Positions 24,747 to 38,300 of a DNA stretch of 64,000 bases are shown in pieces. This stretch comes from Lenzites betulinus (taxonomy: Eukaryota > Basidiomycota > Agaricomycetes > Polyporales > Polyporaceae). Position 1 is the first letter of the stretch. Every line of letters begins with the position of its first letter. The translations under genes and the position numbers were made by a program. Location: the NCBI GenBank assembly GCA_022264855.1, contig JABYQU010000012.1:310001-374000 (forward strand). Direction: 5' to 3'. The notes beneath the pieces were generated by a model. The model did not search any database. It was not told the origin of the DNA and saw nothing but the letters and a program-made list of their open reading frames with translations.

Positions 24747-25240
24747 CACGACGCGCAACTGGCTAAGGTTCTGGTTCAAAACAGGGTAGTAGGAACAGGT
24801 CCAGAACTAGTTACCTGGTTCCGGGCCAGTGACAGGCTTGGAGCGTTCAAGTTGCTTGGGGTTTCGACAACAAAGCACAAAGAGTAGGCCGCTTTCTAAT
24901 CCAAACAATAGTCCTCTAACTGGGTTTCTGGACACGAATCAAGCTCGGAACTAGGCTGTCGCAGGGGTCCAGTTTTAGCGTTTTCAAGCCTGTCCTGGCA
25001 CGACGAGCAATTGCCCAAGGTTCTGGTCCAAAACAGGGTAGGAACACTGGCAGGCCCAAAGCTGGTTTCCTGGTTCCGGGCCAGAGACAGGCTTGGAGCT
25101 CTGACAACAAAGCACAAATAGCGATTTAGGCTGCTTTGTTATCCGATCAATAACTTTCTAAACAGGCTTCAGGACCTGAACCAGCTTCGGAACCAGGCTG
25201 TCGACAGGAGTCCAGTTCAGGTGCTGATTCCAAGCCTATC
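24747..25240 (+). repeat. Two tandem copies of a 252-nt unit
   Basis: Unit 1 runs 24747-24998 and unit 2 starts at 24999. Shared blocks in the same order include aaggttctgg, caaaacagggtag, ctggttccgggccag, gacaggcttggag and caacaaagcacaaa. The units differ by substitutions and small gaps. No coding potential was recognised. Confidence 0.85.
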
Positions 25241-25241
25241 C

Positions 25242-25305
25242 TGGAGGGGAACCGCGGGCAAATGCGCGTCGTGTGGAGGGGAACCGCAGGCAAATGCCAC
25301 GCGTC
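25242..25305 (+). repeat. Short tandem repeat, ~31-nt unit
   Basis: The block tggaggggaaccgc followed by ggcaaatgc occurs twice head-to-tail, directly after the 252-nt units. Confidence 0.75.
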
Positions 25306-25912
25306 GATCGTGTAGTATAGAACAATCGGGTTTAAGAAATAATGAAGCCAACGCCCAAAACAAGAAGCGAGGTGGAACTTATTAACCGGTGATCCCTCCC
25401 AGTCCTTCTCTGTCTCTGCGGCTACAAGATGTCGTCGTACGCGTAAGTCGTCATAATATTCTTTGTAGCAGCGAGACTATTTGAGAGCCTGATTCGTAGT
25501 CGTCGTGAACGAACTCGGCGTGATCTAGTCAATGTGTCATAGCTATTCGTCCTGGCATCAATAGTACTGAAGACTACTACTAGTGTAGTTGAGTCTCAAT
25601 CATGCCGCGCGGTTACTGATATTGACGAGCAACGATGCGCCACCATAGACATATTGGCGCCGTTCGAGTACTAATCAAGATGCAGGTATAATAAACATGA
25701 CTGCAAGGTATCGTGTTGTGCTACATACAATGAGAGCTGTGGGTGTCGATTAATGCTCTATCAAATGTCATATTGGCGACGACAATCGGAGCTTCAGAGA
25801 AAGCGAGCGCGAGCGAGAGACACCGCGCGCAGAGAATCTACGAGTCCTTGACCTCCCTGGGCGCAGTGCCGGATCATCGAATGCTACTTTTCGAGCTGCA
25901 CATCGGAGTATG

Positions 25913-28125
25913 TCAGTACCACCCTACAGCATCACCGAGCGACGACATACCAGAGCTGACTGGCTGCCCACTCATTGTACAGGCCTTCAGCGCCTCCAAG
26001 ACTTCGCCCGTCCACTCGACATACGCGTGCAGCTTCCGGAGACGCTCGCCGCTCACCGACCCCAGCTCGCTGTCCTGCACCGCGGACCACACGCTGCCCA
26101 GCACCTCCACCAGCTCGTCCGTCACGAGCTCCCGGTCGTGCTGCACTAGCTCGATCAGGAGCGGAACCATGTTGCTCAGCCCGAGGCAGATATACAGCGA
26201 CGGCTCGCGCCAGAGTGATGTCCGCAGGAAGTCGCGGAAGGACGCGAGGGCCACGCGCGTGCGTGCGCGGAGTGAGGCGCGGTCGTCCGCAGAGAGCCCG
26301 GGGACGTGCTGGCGCAGGGCGCAGTGCATCATCAGCTCTACGCTTTGGAGGTAGTGTCGCAGCGTCGTCGCGCTGTCCGAGCCTCCGGGGTTGCGCGCGC
26401 GCCATTCGGCCATGAGTACCACTGTTCGTGCACTACGATGAGCGTTGGGGGTTTATATATCACAGATCAAACAGACGCACCGGAACGTATTTCGCCGTTC
26501 ACGGGCTCGTCGTGCAGCGCTGCCTGTTTGCGCATGTGCATCACGACCTGGAGGAACGCCATGTCCGCCGGCGGGCTGTTGTCCATCCCGAGCACGCACA
26601 ACAGCTGCATCCCAACCTTCTCGAACATCTCGTCCCTGTGCGCCGGAATGCGACCCAAAAGGGCCGTCACGCCCTCCTGCCACGCCTGCGAGCGCCGCTC
26701 CTGCGGGACCGCGAGCATGACCTGCAGCATATCGTACGTGTGTCCTGGGAAGTGGTCTCGCACCGCCGACGCGCGCTCGCCCCACACGCTCGCCCGCGCC
26801 ATGAATATCTTCTCGTAGCACGCGAGCGCTTGCTCCCACGGGAGATCCGCGAGCAGCGCGCGCGTGTGCGCGAGGCAGCCCGCGTCGAACGTCGTCGTGT
26901 ACGCCATCGCGGCGAGGTCGCGCTCGAGCGCAGCCGTCGTACCCGCGACGTCGAGCTGCTCGCGTCCGTGCCACGACGGCAGCTCCTTGCGCGCGACGCA
27001 TAGCGCAACGTATGCGCGCCACGCGAGGTCCGCGAGCTGCCCTAGGGCGCCCCCGCTGCGCCGCCAGTTGCGCGTCAGGTTCCACGCGCCCGACGCGAGC
27101 CCGACGAGGAAGCGCTTCAGAGACGTGCGCACGCCTTGGATCGCCATAAAAATCCCGATCGCCTGCGGGGAGCGGTAGCAGCAGTCGACGCGGAGCACCG
27201 GGAGGAGTGTCGTCAGGCCGAGGAATACGAACAACACCCCGACGAGCCCGCTCACGACCGCGGCGACTGTGCCGTGCAGCGACCAGAGGAGGATGACAAG
27301 CCCCGCAAGGAAGAGCACGAGCGCGAGCTGGAGCAGGATCGGGATGATTATGACTATTCCGCCGACCTGCCACCGCCGCATGCTGTTCACGCGGTACTGG
27401 CGAATCCGCGCGCTCTCGCGCGATGTGCCGGACACGCCCACGCTCAACTCGTGCAGCCACTGCTTGACCATGAGCGCGACGGATGCGGACGCGAGGGAGC
27501 ACACCAGGCTCGAGAACCACAGCGCGTTGATCCATACGACGGACGTGGGCGCGCGGAACGGCGGCTCGACCTCGTTCGGAGTGAGCGCGGGTTGCGTGGA
27601 GTTTACGAACGCGGCGTTCACAGAGAAGCTTGTGAGCTGCGCGGAGATGCGCTGGAGGACGACCAGCTGGGGATCGGTTGGCGCAGGCTGGAGCAGCTGA
27701 TACGACTGCACATTGAACGCCGTGAGGACGGCGGAGAAGAGGCCCGCCTAAGGTGGTGTGAGTACTCGAGGACGTCTCTCCGAGGGAGCGTGATCAGTGG
27801 AAGGCCTACGTAAACCAGCAGGGTGTCCATCTCTGCTTGCCACCTGCTCACAAGCTCGTCGTTGTGGGTCTTCACCAGCTCCGCGGAGCGTGCCCACGCG
27901 TGTGTCGTCTCCGCCTCGCTATACCGCTCTGAGAGTTTCTCACGCAGATCCTATGAAAGATGGAACATCGCATTTGGAGTATATGTAATTGATGGTGAGC
28001 CTTACCTCAGGGCCGGGCAAACTCCATGCACTTTCCGGTGTGCACAGGGTAGAATCTGAGTTCTACGGAGTGCAGTGTTCAGCCATCACAGCTCGATTAC
28101 CCTGTTTAACACTACTCAAAGACAT
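25913..28125 (-). CDS. DUF6535 membrane protein
   Basis: Exons from the 3' end: 25913-26421, 26481-27747, 27810-27950, 28006-28055, 28101-28125 (663 residues). The DUF6535 domain, common in mushroom-forming fungi, is recognisable from EMDTLLVYAGLFSAVLTAF, VVWINALWFSSLVCSLASA and KQWLHEL. Four hydrophobic segments follow this plan; the third and fourth are VIIIPILLQLALVLFLAGL and SGLVGVLFVFLGLTTLLPV. The C-terminal ~400 residues are soluble and probably helical. Function is unknown. The first two small exons (25 and 50 nt) were chosen because they connect ATG to ESAWSLPGPEDLREK in frame with good splice sites. At the 3' end a 54-nt intron (donor GTATGT) could replace the last codons and move the stop to about 25768. 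Confidence 0.83.
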
Positions 28126-28893
28126 ACTGTGCTATCACTTGTCTCCAGCCTGACGGGGCGCAGCGGGTGCCCCTCGGAGCTTGGGGCTTCAGAAGGTGTT
28201 CCTGGCTGGCCTGAAGCCATATACGGGCCTGTGGGCTTGCGCAGGGGGCGTCGTGATCAGACAATATGGGGGACACGACGAGGAGAGAGACGCACCGTCA
28301 GCGACTCGGAGGCTATTAGTATTAGACCCGTGGTTGCAGGATCAAACTTTTGGGCTAGCACAGGATTACATGGCCGCAGTCTAGATCTCCGATATCGAGG
28401 CTATGACGGTAAGACCTGGTAAGACGTACCTGCACTGAGGCTGTTCAGGAATCATGCACATGGGGGCGCTTAGCAGGGAGAGATTGATTCAAGAGCGACA
28501 AGGATGGATAACGACGATGGAGGCCGAAAACGAGTGTGGATGATATACTACTACTGCATAGGGGACGAGCAGAATCGCAAAAGAAGCGCTTGAATGTCGA
28601 TAAGCAAGCCAGCCTGGGGAAAAATCAGCGAAGGGTCCAACGAGTGTGTTTGTGCGAGTGGAAGACGGATGTGGGTGGTGTATGTACGATGGCGAATAAT
28701 AGCTATAGATGAGGCGCAGCATAGGGATATAATACGTGGTCTGAATTCCAGTGTCTGAGGGAGAGGTGAGGCAAGAGGGTGAGATTATAAGACATGTCGA
28801 GGACTACGAGCGCAACCAGCGAGCAGGTCCGGACCCAAGCAGCAAGCCGTCCCATTCTCCACGAGATTTCCAAAGCTTTCGGCGTCGCGGCTA
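28126..28893. other. Intergenic region
   Basis: A 768-nt spacer holding the 3' UTR of the PX-kinase gene and the promoter of the DUF6535 gene, both on the minus strand. No distinct element was seen. Confidence 0.5.
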
Positions 28894-31800
28894 CTATCGT
28901 GGGGACTGGAAGATGGACAGGACCTTTTCTGCGCCCTCCTTGTACTTCTTGAGCACTTTGTTCTTCTGCTGCTTCTCGTCTTCGTGCCCATTGACATTAA
29001 CGTGCACGGCGGGGCCCTTGACCGTGTCTCCTCCGATAGCTGCATTGTCTCCATTGAGGGATGGATCTGATGACTCGCTCACTGTGCCCATGGAGATCGC
29101 CGACTCTTTTGACTTGAGGGAGTGTGACATGGCAGTCTGCGACGGCGAAGGGGTGAGCAGGCCGCCGCTGGACGTGGAGGCCGCAGACAACGTGGCAGAA
29201 GCAGATGCCGCGAGCGACTTCGCGGATCGCGACGAAGGTGGACTCTTCTGCCGGAGGAACTGCTTGGGGTGTTTCCGGAACGTCAGTCCGGGTGTGCGGC
29301 CACGGCGATGCTTGTCTGACGGCGTGGGGGACTCGCCCGCCTCCGAAACCGTGAGCTCCGACTCCATCGACACGCCTGAGAAGGAGCGGGGCATCGACCG
29401 TCTTGGTGTGGTCTTCCGGAACACGGCAAGCTTGTACCGGTCCACAACGCCACGGGCAAAGAGAGTGGTGCCCTTCGAGCCGTTGCGCTCCTCGACGAGC
29501 GAGCCACCAGCTTCGACGAAGTCCCAGTCGTCTTCGTCCTCGTCGCGTTCCGTGACGGCCCCGTCCTCCATAGCTAGGTCGCGGTCCAGCGCAGGAATGC
29601 CGGACTTCTCCCGACGATTGCGTGCCTGCTTGGTTGGGCGAGTCTTGGGCGCCGTCTTGATGTTGGCGTCCTGCACGGTACGAGTGGCGGCGGCAGCAGC
29701 AGCGGCTTCTGCCGAGGTGAGCGTTGCTGGGGGCTTTTCCTGGCTCGCCTTCGGAGCCGCCTCTGGTTTCTGCTCTGGAGTCGGATCCGGCTTTGGTGCC
29801 ACCTCCGGGGCCAACAGGACTGCTGGCTCTTCCGGTTCTGCGGGTAGCGCAGCGGGACGTGCTTCAGGTGTCTTGGGCTCGCCGACCTCCTCAGGCACAG
29901 TGACCTCCTCCACGTCGTCCTTGGGCAAGCCGGATCCAAGCTCGTCCTCCAGGATGTTGTCAAGACTGGGACCACTCATCGACTCCTCGTCCTCGTCTTC
30001 ATCTTCGTCCTCGCCATCCCCGTCTTCATCCTCATCATCTATGATCACGGAATGCCTGCCCTTGTACGAGTACCCATCAAAGACGTCGACAGAGTCGTCC
30101 TCAACCGGATGCACGGATGGACTGCGGGATTGGGACGGCGTAGCGACAGAGTCCTCGCCGTCGGTGCGGTCTGTGTCCGTACGTTCCGCGTCGGTATCTG
30201 CATCTTCGTTCTCGTCATTGATTACGGGCTCCATGCCCAGGAAGGTATCGTCGAAATTCTGGGTATCGCTGGCATTCGAGGGATCGATGGGAGGAATATA
30301 GGGGGCTGTGTACGCCTGTCAGACGGTCGATCGTCAATGTTTCGGGAACACTCACGTATGTAACGCTTATAATACACATGGGACCAGTCTCTGTGTACAC
30401 AAATGTGGTAAGGACATGCTTTTGAACAGCGAAGTGGGCAACATACATCATCGAGAAATACGGATGTTTCTTTATCCGGGGTTCTTTCATTCGGAGTGCC
30501 GGGTTCCTTTGGAGCAGCTGTCGGTAGATACGGATCAGGTAAGATTATCGACAATAAGGCAGGCGTGACGTACGCCGCGGATCAAGCTCTTGGTGTCTTG
30601 GTCCATAGTCCGGTCCTCGGGGAATTGTAACTCGTCCTGTAGTACCCGGTAGTACATATCCGAATGGTTTTCGGCCCAGAATGGTGTCTGCAAACATAAT
30701 TGAGAACTCACGACCGACCCGGCGAAATGCAAACACTTACGATGCCCGTAAGCATCTCGTACAACATCGTGCCGAAGCTCCACCAGTCAACTTCGTAACT
30801 GTACGGCAAGCCTTGAATGACCTCCGGCGCGAGGTACTCCGCCGTTCCGCAGAACGTGCTCGTGGTATCGTTCGAATTTGGTGTGAAGCGGTCCGCGACG
30901 CCTTCGCCCTTCATCCAGTGAGGGGACGCTGGCGCGGAAGCAGCTTCCATGAATTCGCCCCTTGAACCTGAAGGTGTAGGGGGAGCAGTGATGGCGGACG
31001 TTCGTCGTGGGAACTCCTTCGAAAGCCCGAAGTCTGTCAGGACAATGTGGCCGTCCGCGCCGATGAGGATGTTCTCGGGCTTCAGATCGCGATAAATGAC
31101 ACCTGCAGCATGTAGACCCTCGACACCCTCAACGATTTCGGCAGCATAGAACCGCGCTCGGTCGCGCCCGAGTCGACCCCATCGTGCGAGTTGCGTGGCG
31201 AGGTCGCCACCAGGGTGAAAGTCCTATGAAAGACGATTTCGTTAGACATGGCGAGACGCGTCAATATTCACGACAAACCATAACAAGGAACAGGTTCTCT
31301 TTATCGTGAAAACTCCACCACAGCTTGACTACGAACGGGTCTGAGTTCTCGGCCGCCATTCGCTTCAGAACGGCCTGTTCGGTGAGCGTGTGTTGAAGCT
31401 CCTGGTGGGCCAGCACGTGACGCTTCGTAATGGCCTTCAGAGCATACACATCCTGCGATGGCTTGTGGCGGACGAGCAGCACCTTGCCCGCGCAACCCTT
31501 CCCTAACACTCGCATCATCTCGAAGTCATCGACTACGACCTTGCGCTGTGATTTCTTCTGGCTGTTCGGGTCCGTGGACTTGCTCCGCTTCTTGCGAGCT
31601 GAGCTCCGCCCGGTAGTGGATATGGAGGAATCATCACCAGTCTGGGACGCCTGCGAAGGCGTCGTTGAATATGCGCGGGAGCTCCGCGCCATTGGGTCCG
31701 CAGACTGTGACCGCATCATCCTAGACTGGCTTGCCGGGCCATCAGCCTGAACGGGGGTGTTCGGACCTTGGTCGTCGGCCTCCGACAAATCCGCATTGGT

Positions 31801-33308
31801 AAGTGACGCTTTTGAATCCCCAGGAGATATGATGGCGGGCTTGGGGGATACCGGAGTAGGGGCACGATCCTCCGCACCTTCCGCCGTCTCTTCCTCGCCA
31901 CATGCGGTCTCGTTCTCATCCCGCACAACCGAACTCTCGTCGCCCGTTGTCACTCCCGAGGTGCTTTCTCCATCCGACACCACCTGGCTGATAGAACGGC
32001 TGACTCCGGTCGGTGCGCTTGGACTTGCATGAGCAGCGAGATCGGACCGTACGCGCTTGATGGCGCGCTCCACACGTACGCTTTGCAAGTCGTCCGTACG
32101 AACCCGCACAAAGCGTTTCCACGGGCGAGACTGACGGAGGTTACTGTCATTCGCGAGGGTGGTAAGGTATGCGGCCAGGCCGGTGATAACCTTATTGTTT
32201 GACGCCGCCAACGCTGAGATGTCCTCTCCGTTCTCACCAATCTCCGCAAATGGGTCCCCGATCTCGTTCGCTGGTGTTGCGCTAGGGGTCTGGACACTGG
32301 ACGGAGCATTACTTGAAGCCGCGCTGTTCGACAAGCTGCTTGGGGGATGCTGTCGCCCCGATCCGTTCCTCGTGCTGGAAATCTTGTTGCTAGACGGAGA
32401 CGCGAGCCGAGAGAGCGTGTTCAGGAACGCTGACTTCCGCTTCGGCGGAGCTGGGAGCGAAGACGCGTCTATCGGCGGCGTTGGCATCTTGAGCCCGGGG
32501 AAGTTATCGTGAAGCTTAGCATGGAGGTCAACAATCTCCTGACCCGTACGCGTCAGGGTGATATTATGGGTTGAAGCTGTAGCAGATATATTAGCGCACA
32601 GTCGACGGCGGCTCAAGCTTTGACGTAATTAGAAACAGCGCGATAGGAGAGCGCCCAAGGAGAGCGTGGATCCAAACACGCGAGGCGTAAACAGGATTTA
32701 AGGGAAGTGCAGAGCAACACAAAGGTGGCGAGCCATGGAGAGAAGGCACGCGAGGTCAGCGGAATGCCGCATGCGCTGCTGGACCAAGCGCGATCTGTTT
32801 GCTCGCGGGCTGCAGAGGCATGGGACTCCGCTTCCTCCCAAAGCACCAAACAGCGTGAACGGAGACAACGCAACTCACTCTTTATGTATAAGCTGTATGA
32901 GGTTGGGTCATGAGGGGTCTCCGCTACGCTGATCGTCCACGGTCCCTCTTCAGCGCGATGAAGCCGCCGAGCGGAGATGACAGGGGTTGAGACGATGTTC
33001 TTGCCGGGCATGGAGGATGGGGTGGCGTCGGGGTGAGTGGTGGCGGGAGGTTGGGCTTGAAGAGTGTCGAAGAAAGAACTGTCGGTGACACTGGAACGCT
33101 CCCTACGATGTCTGCGTTTGACGCTGTAGCCAGTTACTATATCGACGCTCCGCCGTGCCAACGAGGGGTGGTCTGTGCCGCGAACGGTGAATGGTCCAGG
33201 AGAAGGGTCCTTGCGCGCACTGGCAAAACCGAATACGGTGGCGAATTTGACTCTAGGGGGATCGGGCGGCGGCTGGTGAGGCGACTCAGTGGAGAGCACA
33301 CTGAGCAT
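28894..33308 (-). CDS. PX-domain AGC serine/threonine kinase with long acidic tail
   Basis: Exons from the 3' end: 28894-30305, 30356-30390, 30447-30517, 30574-30687, 30741-31223, 31279-32576, 32879-33308 (1,280 residues). A PX phosphoinositide-binding domain (about 125-185) is rebuilt across a 302-nt intron: WTISVAETPHDPTSYSLYIK plus ITLTRTGQEIVDLHAKLHD. The kinase domain begins near 494 (VLGKGCAGKVLLVRHK, invariant Lys in YALKAI). It has YRDLKPEN (Asp near 622), DFGLSKEF (about 640) and the activation loop TTSTFCGTAEYLAPEV. An AGC C-tail follows, with hydrophobic motif VFDGYSYKG at about 885-893. The PX plus AGC plan resembles SGK3/Ypk-type kinases of TORC2-PDK1 signalling. The ~390-residue acidic extension beyond the hydrophobic motif is unusual; it includes a DWDFVEAGG segment. 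Confidence 0.92.
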
Positions 33309-35370
33309 GCGCGTGTGAGCAACGACTGCGACGAAGTCGAGCGGCGCAAGGGCGGCGATGAGACCGGGTTGAGGGAGAGGGAGAAGTGTTGAAAAAACGG
33401 AAGAAGATAGTAGGGTTAGAAGCAGGGGAGGATGTTGCGTGGACTTGGTGCGTGCAGGCCACGAGTTGGAAAGGATCCGAAGCGAGTGTGATTCTGAACT
33501 GCCTCGCGGCCGTAATTGCCGCTGCAGCGCTCAACCTTGACCACTTGAAAATGCGAGCGCCGATGAGCAGACGATACGAGCGAGTGTATGCGATACAAAG
33601 ATGAAAACGGAGAGAGCGAGAGAGAGGAGACCAAAGGAGACAGCTCTCCACTTTTTGTTCCTGACTGATTGACATCGGGCGCTTCACGACCGGATGCATT
33701 GGGCGCCTATACACTTCGGGGTTTCCTCCTGCACGACCCACGCTCGCTGTCCAGCGCAGTAGAGTATGCATATGATACTACAAGATCCCCCAACATCGAT
33801 TATCTTTGCGACGAGACAGCCAAGTAAAATCGCGGCTAGGGGCCTCGGCATCTGTTATATCGCCGTTATCATTGGTTGTGCAGCTTATTAAGTGGATTGT
33901 CAATATGTGCAGGACTATGACGAAACTGGCCAGAAGAGTCATGGTAGTCCTCCAAACTTTCTCGAGCAGCGACAAACGTTGACGGTGAGTATAGAAGTTT
34001 AGAACTAGTTCGTATTGAAACCATATCCACCAGGCCTAGATGAGAACTCTATGGGACCGCGGGGGTAATAGCAGCTTCGGTGCGCGGCTGCAGATCACTG
34101 CGCACGCAATCCTCGTGAGTTTTAGCACTCTGCTTGCTCTCAGGTTCGCGGTAATGTCGGAGCCTAGGTTGAGTATTCCACCCCATATCAATCATGGGGC
34201 GCCGCTACAAACATAGCGTGTGATACAAACCACTACTATATGCAGCACACATTCCACGCTCAAATTAACGAGGAGCCGCCGTGAACACATGGTAGCACAT
34301 GGTACGTGTTAAACCAACTATGAGCCTATATAGTGATGGCTGACAAAACGCTGGCAGGTACCACAGAACATGCACATGACGGAAAGGGCACCCGTTGCAA
34401 GCACCGGGTTGCATCCCCTAATATAGACCAATGCAAAATCACTTGCAAAATTGAAGGTGGCTGACCGTAACGCCAGACTCTCTTCCAAGACAGCCCGACT
34501 GCCAAAAGGTGACCAGTGCGCTCGCTGAATAACATGAGATCGAATTTACCTTCTCATGTCTCCGCTGAGTGAAGTTATATCTTAATCATCCTCAAGATTC
34601 TACCGCAGCTGGAACAGAACGAGCCTAAATATGGAAGAACTATACATGCAAACGTGAGCAAGCCCCACGCCGAAGCAGCCCCCGTAGTATTTACGTTTCT
34701 CAGCGCGGCCGGCAGCTCCCAGACGACTCTCCTCCTCCCCCATGTCCTATCGCCCGAAACCCTGGTCGTTCCTATGGTTCAACCGGGGGCAGTGGTGGTG
34801 GCTACCACTGTGACAGCGGCTTGAGACGACATAACGGTGAAAAGCATCATGCTCTACAGCGCTTCGAGTTTGCCTCGACGGCGCCGTTCGCATGTGTCGT
34901 TCACTATGGAAAGATGATCAATGATCATCTTCGAGTTCCGAGTCACCGTAGCGTGACTTGTGGTCTACTGTATGTGCAGTAGTACATTTGCGCCGCTTGT
35001 AGCGGCAGCCTAGCCAGTCGATCTCTTGCTGCATTGTCGTTGGGTATGAGGGCCATCCCGAGGCTCGAGGGCTCGTCACTTCAGGCGGCCGCCTCTCGGA
35101 GACGTCTGAGAAGTCCCTTGCGTCCGCTTGTCGAGCAAGCATGCATGCACAATTTTTGGCTCATCCTCACACTCTTCGCGAGTGTTCCCCTATGTACACA
35201 CAACTGGTAATAGGCATACATCCGACACCATGTTGACCAATCATGCTATGAAATGGATACATTTATACGAATAACATAGCTGACAGTGTATACATTCTCC
35301 AAACCAATGTCCCTCGGTATCGATATATCCGGTATCTAAGCAGTATTCATAAGAGCAGACACAGCGCGAA
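33309..35370. other. Gene-free region
   Basis: About 2.1 kb between the kinase start and the ABC transporter stop. The only candidates were a 74-codon minus frame at 34918-35142 and an overlapping + strand frame with two Cys-His pairs near 34800-34900. Neither has convincing coding character, so both were rejected as genes. Confidence 0.55.
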
Positions 35371-38300
35371 TCAGCACATTCTCCACCAACGCCTCTTCTT
35401 CTCGGTGTCCTCCTCCAGCACGTTGTTCTCCCTGATCACCTTCAGGAACACACTCTCCAGCGTCGCGCGCTCCACGGTGTACTCCGAGAAGTTCCCCCGG
35501 GACAGAACGGCGAAAAGCTTCGCCAGAGACATGCCACCGCCGATGGGCACTTCGAAGCGGGTCGCGACGTCATCGGCCATGCGCGCACCCGGAATCTGCG
35601 ACATGAGTTCTTGGGCATGTGCAACTTCTTCGCGCGTTCGACACGAGAAATGAACCTCGTATGTCGCATAGCGCTCTACGAGAGAGCTGGTGGTTCCGAC
35701 AGCTATACGAGTAATGAGCAGGTGTTGTGATTGGAATGGTAGCGCAAGACGTACCAAGCATCCTCTTTGCGAGAATCCCGACCTTGTTCGCGAGTGCGGA
35801 GGCCTCTTCCATCGAGTCTGCAACAGCACGTCAGGGTGAGATACAACTCAAGAAACAAATGAATGCACTTACGCGTGGTGATGACGATAGCCTTCCCTAC
35901 GGCGACATTTCGCAATGTTCCCCACATATCACGCTTCATCTTCGCGTCGATGCCAGTGGAGAACTCGTCAATCAGCACCACGGATGGATTCCCTGAACAA
36001 CGTCAAGATTAGCGACAGGTCCTCTGAAACCCCAGCAATAGGTACCTATGAGCGCGATGGCCAGTGAAAGCTTGCGTTGATTGCCGCCTGACAGCTTGCT
36101 CGCGAGACGGTCTGCGTACATGTGTAGGGACGTTGCCTGCATGAGCCGTTCGACGTCGGTGCGAAGCTCTTCACCGCGGTACAATCCCTTCAGGCGGCCG
36201 TACACGAGCAAATGCTCCCGGACAGTGAGCTGCGAGTCAATCGCGGTGAACTGCGGGCACACCCCGAGGGACAACCTGGCTGCTCTTGGGTGGTGCACGA
36301 TTGAGACGCCGTTGATGAACACGTCGCCTTGGTCAGGAATCACGTCTCCACCTGTGCAGAGAATCAGCTGGGAAGATCTTCGCGAGTATATCACGAAGAA
36401 CGCACGGATCATATTGAATGTCGTGGTCTTCCCCGCGCCGTTGGGCCCGAGGAGAGCGAAGATTGTGTCCTGTGAAACACCAAAGCTGACGTCGTCCACC
36501 ACCCTATTTGACGTTGTTCCAAACGCCTTCACAAGATTGAGTACACGAAGTGCGTCGGTAGAGTCTGTGACCACAGCGGCCTCATCGTGGACGTCCTTGC
36601 GACCGACCCCGCCAGGCGCGGTGGAGTCTCGTTTCGCTTCAGTGGCCGACGGGGGACCCTTCTTGCGGGCTTGGGTGATCTTGCGGGGGAGGAGAGACCC
36701 GGAGTCGACCCATACGAGAATTGCAAAGAGAACGAACCCGTATAAGAAGAGGTATAAGATGGGGCTGCCGTACCGGGAGATGTCCCCAAGGGAGGAGGTA
36801 GTGACCGGACTGCTTCCATCACATAGCAAGGAAAACAAGTTCACAGAAACGAATGAAGCGCGGAGCTAGGCGAACATGGGTGAGACTCGGTCGGAGGAAA
36901 AATGTAGATCAACTTACAACGCTGGCGACCGGGGCCAGGACGGACATGGTGTAATCTGGGGGAATATTAGAACATAGGTCAGTGTTCCGCTGATCAATAA
37001 AACGTTGTTTACTCACGAATAATGCTGAGGTCTGTACCAGCCTGAGACGTCTTTGCGTATGTGAGGGTGAGAAGGTACGCGGCCAAGTACAGCTGCATAT
37101 CCTCTCAGCACAATATACATGTAATTCGCGACCACAGAACACTTACCACGAACATGATAACTTGGTATCCTGCTGAAAGAGCGAACGCCGCCAGAGGAGA
37201 GGCGACCGCGAGCGATACGCAGTACGAAAATAACGCTCCGACGATCCCGTAGAGGACGAGTACGACCCACTTGAACGAACAACACGTCAGTCGATGTCGA
37301 AACCCAGAAGTTACACAGAAGACGTACGAAGAAGCCAAGTCCGTTGAACTGGTTTGAGGCAGCAGCGAAGACGATGATGACAAGGGTAGCAATGATCACC
37401 GAAAACATCGAGTCAAAGAGAAGGTGTCCGAGCCACAGCCCAATGGGGTCCGACAAGCCATTGGAGAGCTGCATCGCCTGTACGGATGATCGGCGTTCTT
37501 TGGCAACGTATAGGGAGAAGAAGGCAGGATAAACAGCCTGAGCTGAGAGTCAGCACAGTTTCTGTACTAAATATACGGAGGCGTACCATAGCAGCGCCGA
37601 AGAACGCAACCCACTTCAGCGCGACAAGCGTTCCCGCCGCGATGCCGGGGAACTCCTGGTAGTTAGCGAGTATGAGGCTCGGGATGGGAGGCGTCCTCCC
37701 AGTGGCATTTAGCGCAGTGTTGTACAGAAGGTTGGACGCCAAATTGAGCATCACAAGTCCAGTGAGGCCTGGCGGCGTCGCCTCCCATGCAAACAAGGCA
37801 GTGCCCGACTGCTGGTCTATCGAGACGCCGCCAAACGACTGGTTACGGAATGTCTGGTCGATGGTGTTGACGAAGGTCGAGTTGTCGTTAATGCTCTGTA
37901 CAAGTAACGTGCTCGTCGTGTTCCCAAGCGTCGAGATAATCCCGGGAGGCGACTCGAGCACCGGCGAGCTTGTGATGTTCTCGGCGATGAATCCGAGGGG
38001 TGAGACAGGTAGGTATATGGGAGTGTTGGGAACCGTACTGAACGTCCTGACGCATGTCTGCGCGCGATTCGTGAGGAAGAAGATGGGGACGCAAGAGCCT
38101 GCGACAGCAACGAGAACGGCGAGACACGGCGTCAGCCAACTTCGTCGCGCGATGAGGATACGTTTGTGGAATATTGTCAACGCTTGGCTGAAGGGCGAGC
38201 GGCGGCGACCATTTGTCAACTGTAGCTCTGGCGGAGTCGGGACTGGGGTTGCAGAGAGAGAAGGTGTCGCGGACGATGCCGTCTTCTCGACCTCCTTCTC

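Larger units (their letters stand above)
23159..25912. other. Gene-free region with tandem repeats
   Basis: About 2.75 kb. The frame 23219-24121 is open for 300 codons, but it starts at a weak codon and looks non-coding. Two 252-nt tandem units and a short 30-nt tandem repeat lie at 24747-25305. If the DUF6535 gene has an extra intron, its last exon could reach about 25768. Confidence 0.6.

Noticed and set aside
34740..35142. Possible zinc-finger or small-protein frames on both strands
   Set aside because: The Cys-His spacing does not fit C2H2, the frames lack splice-compatible extension, and the two strands conflict.
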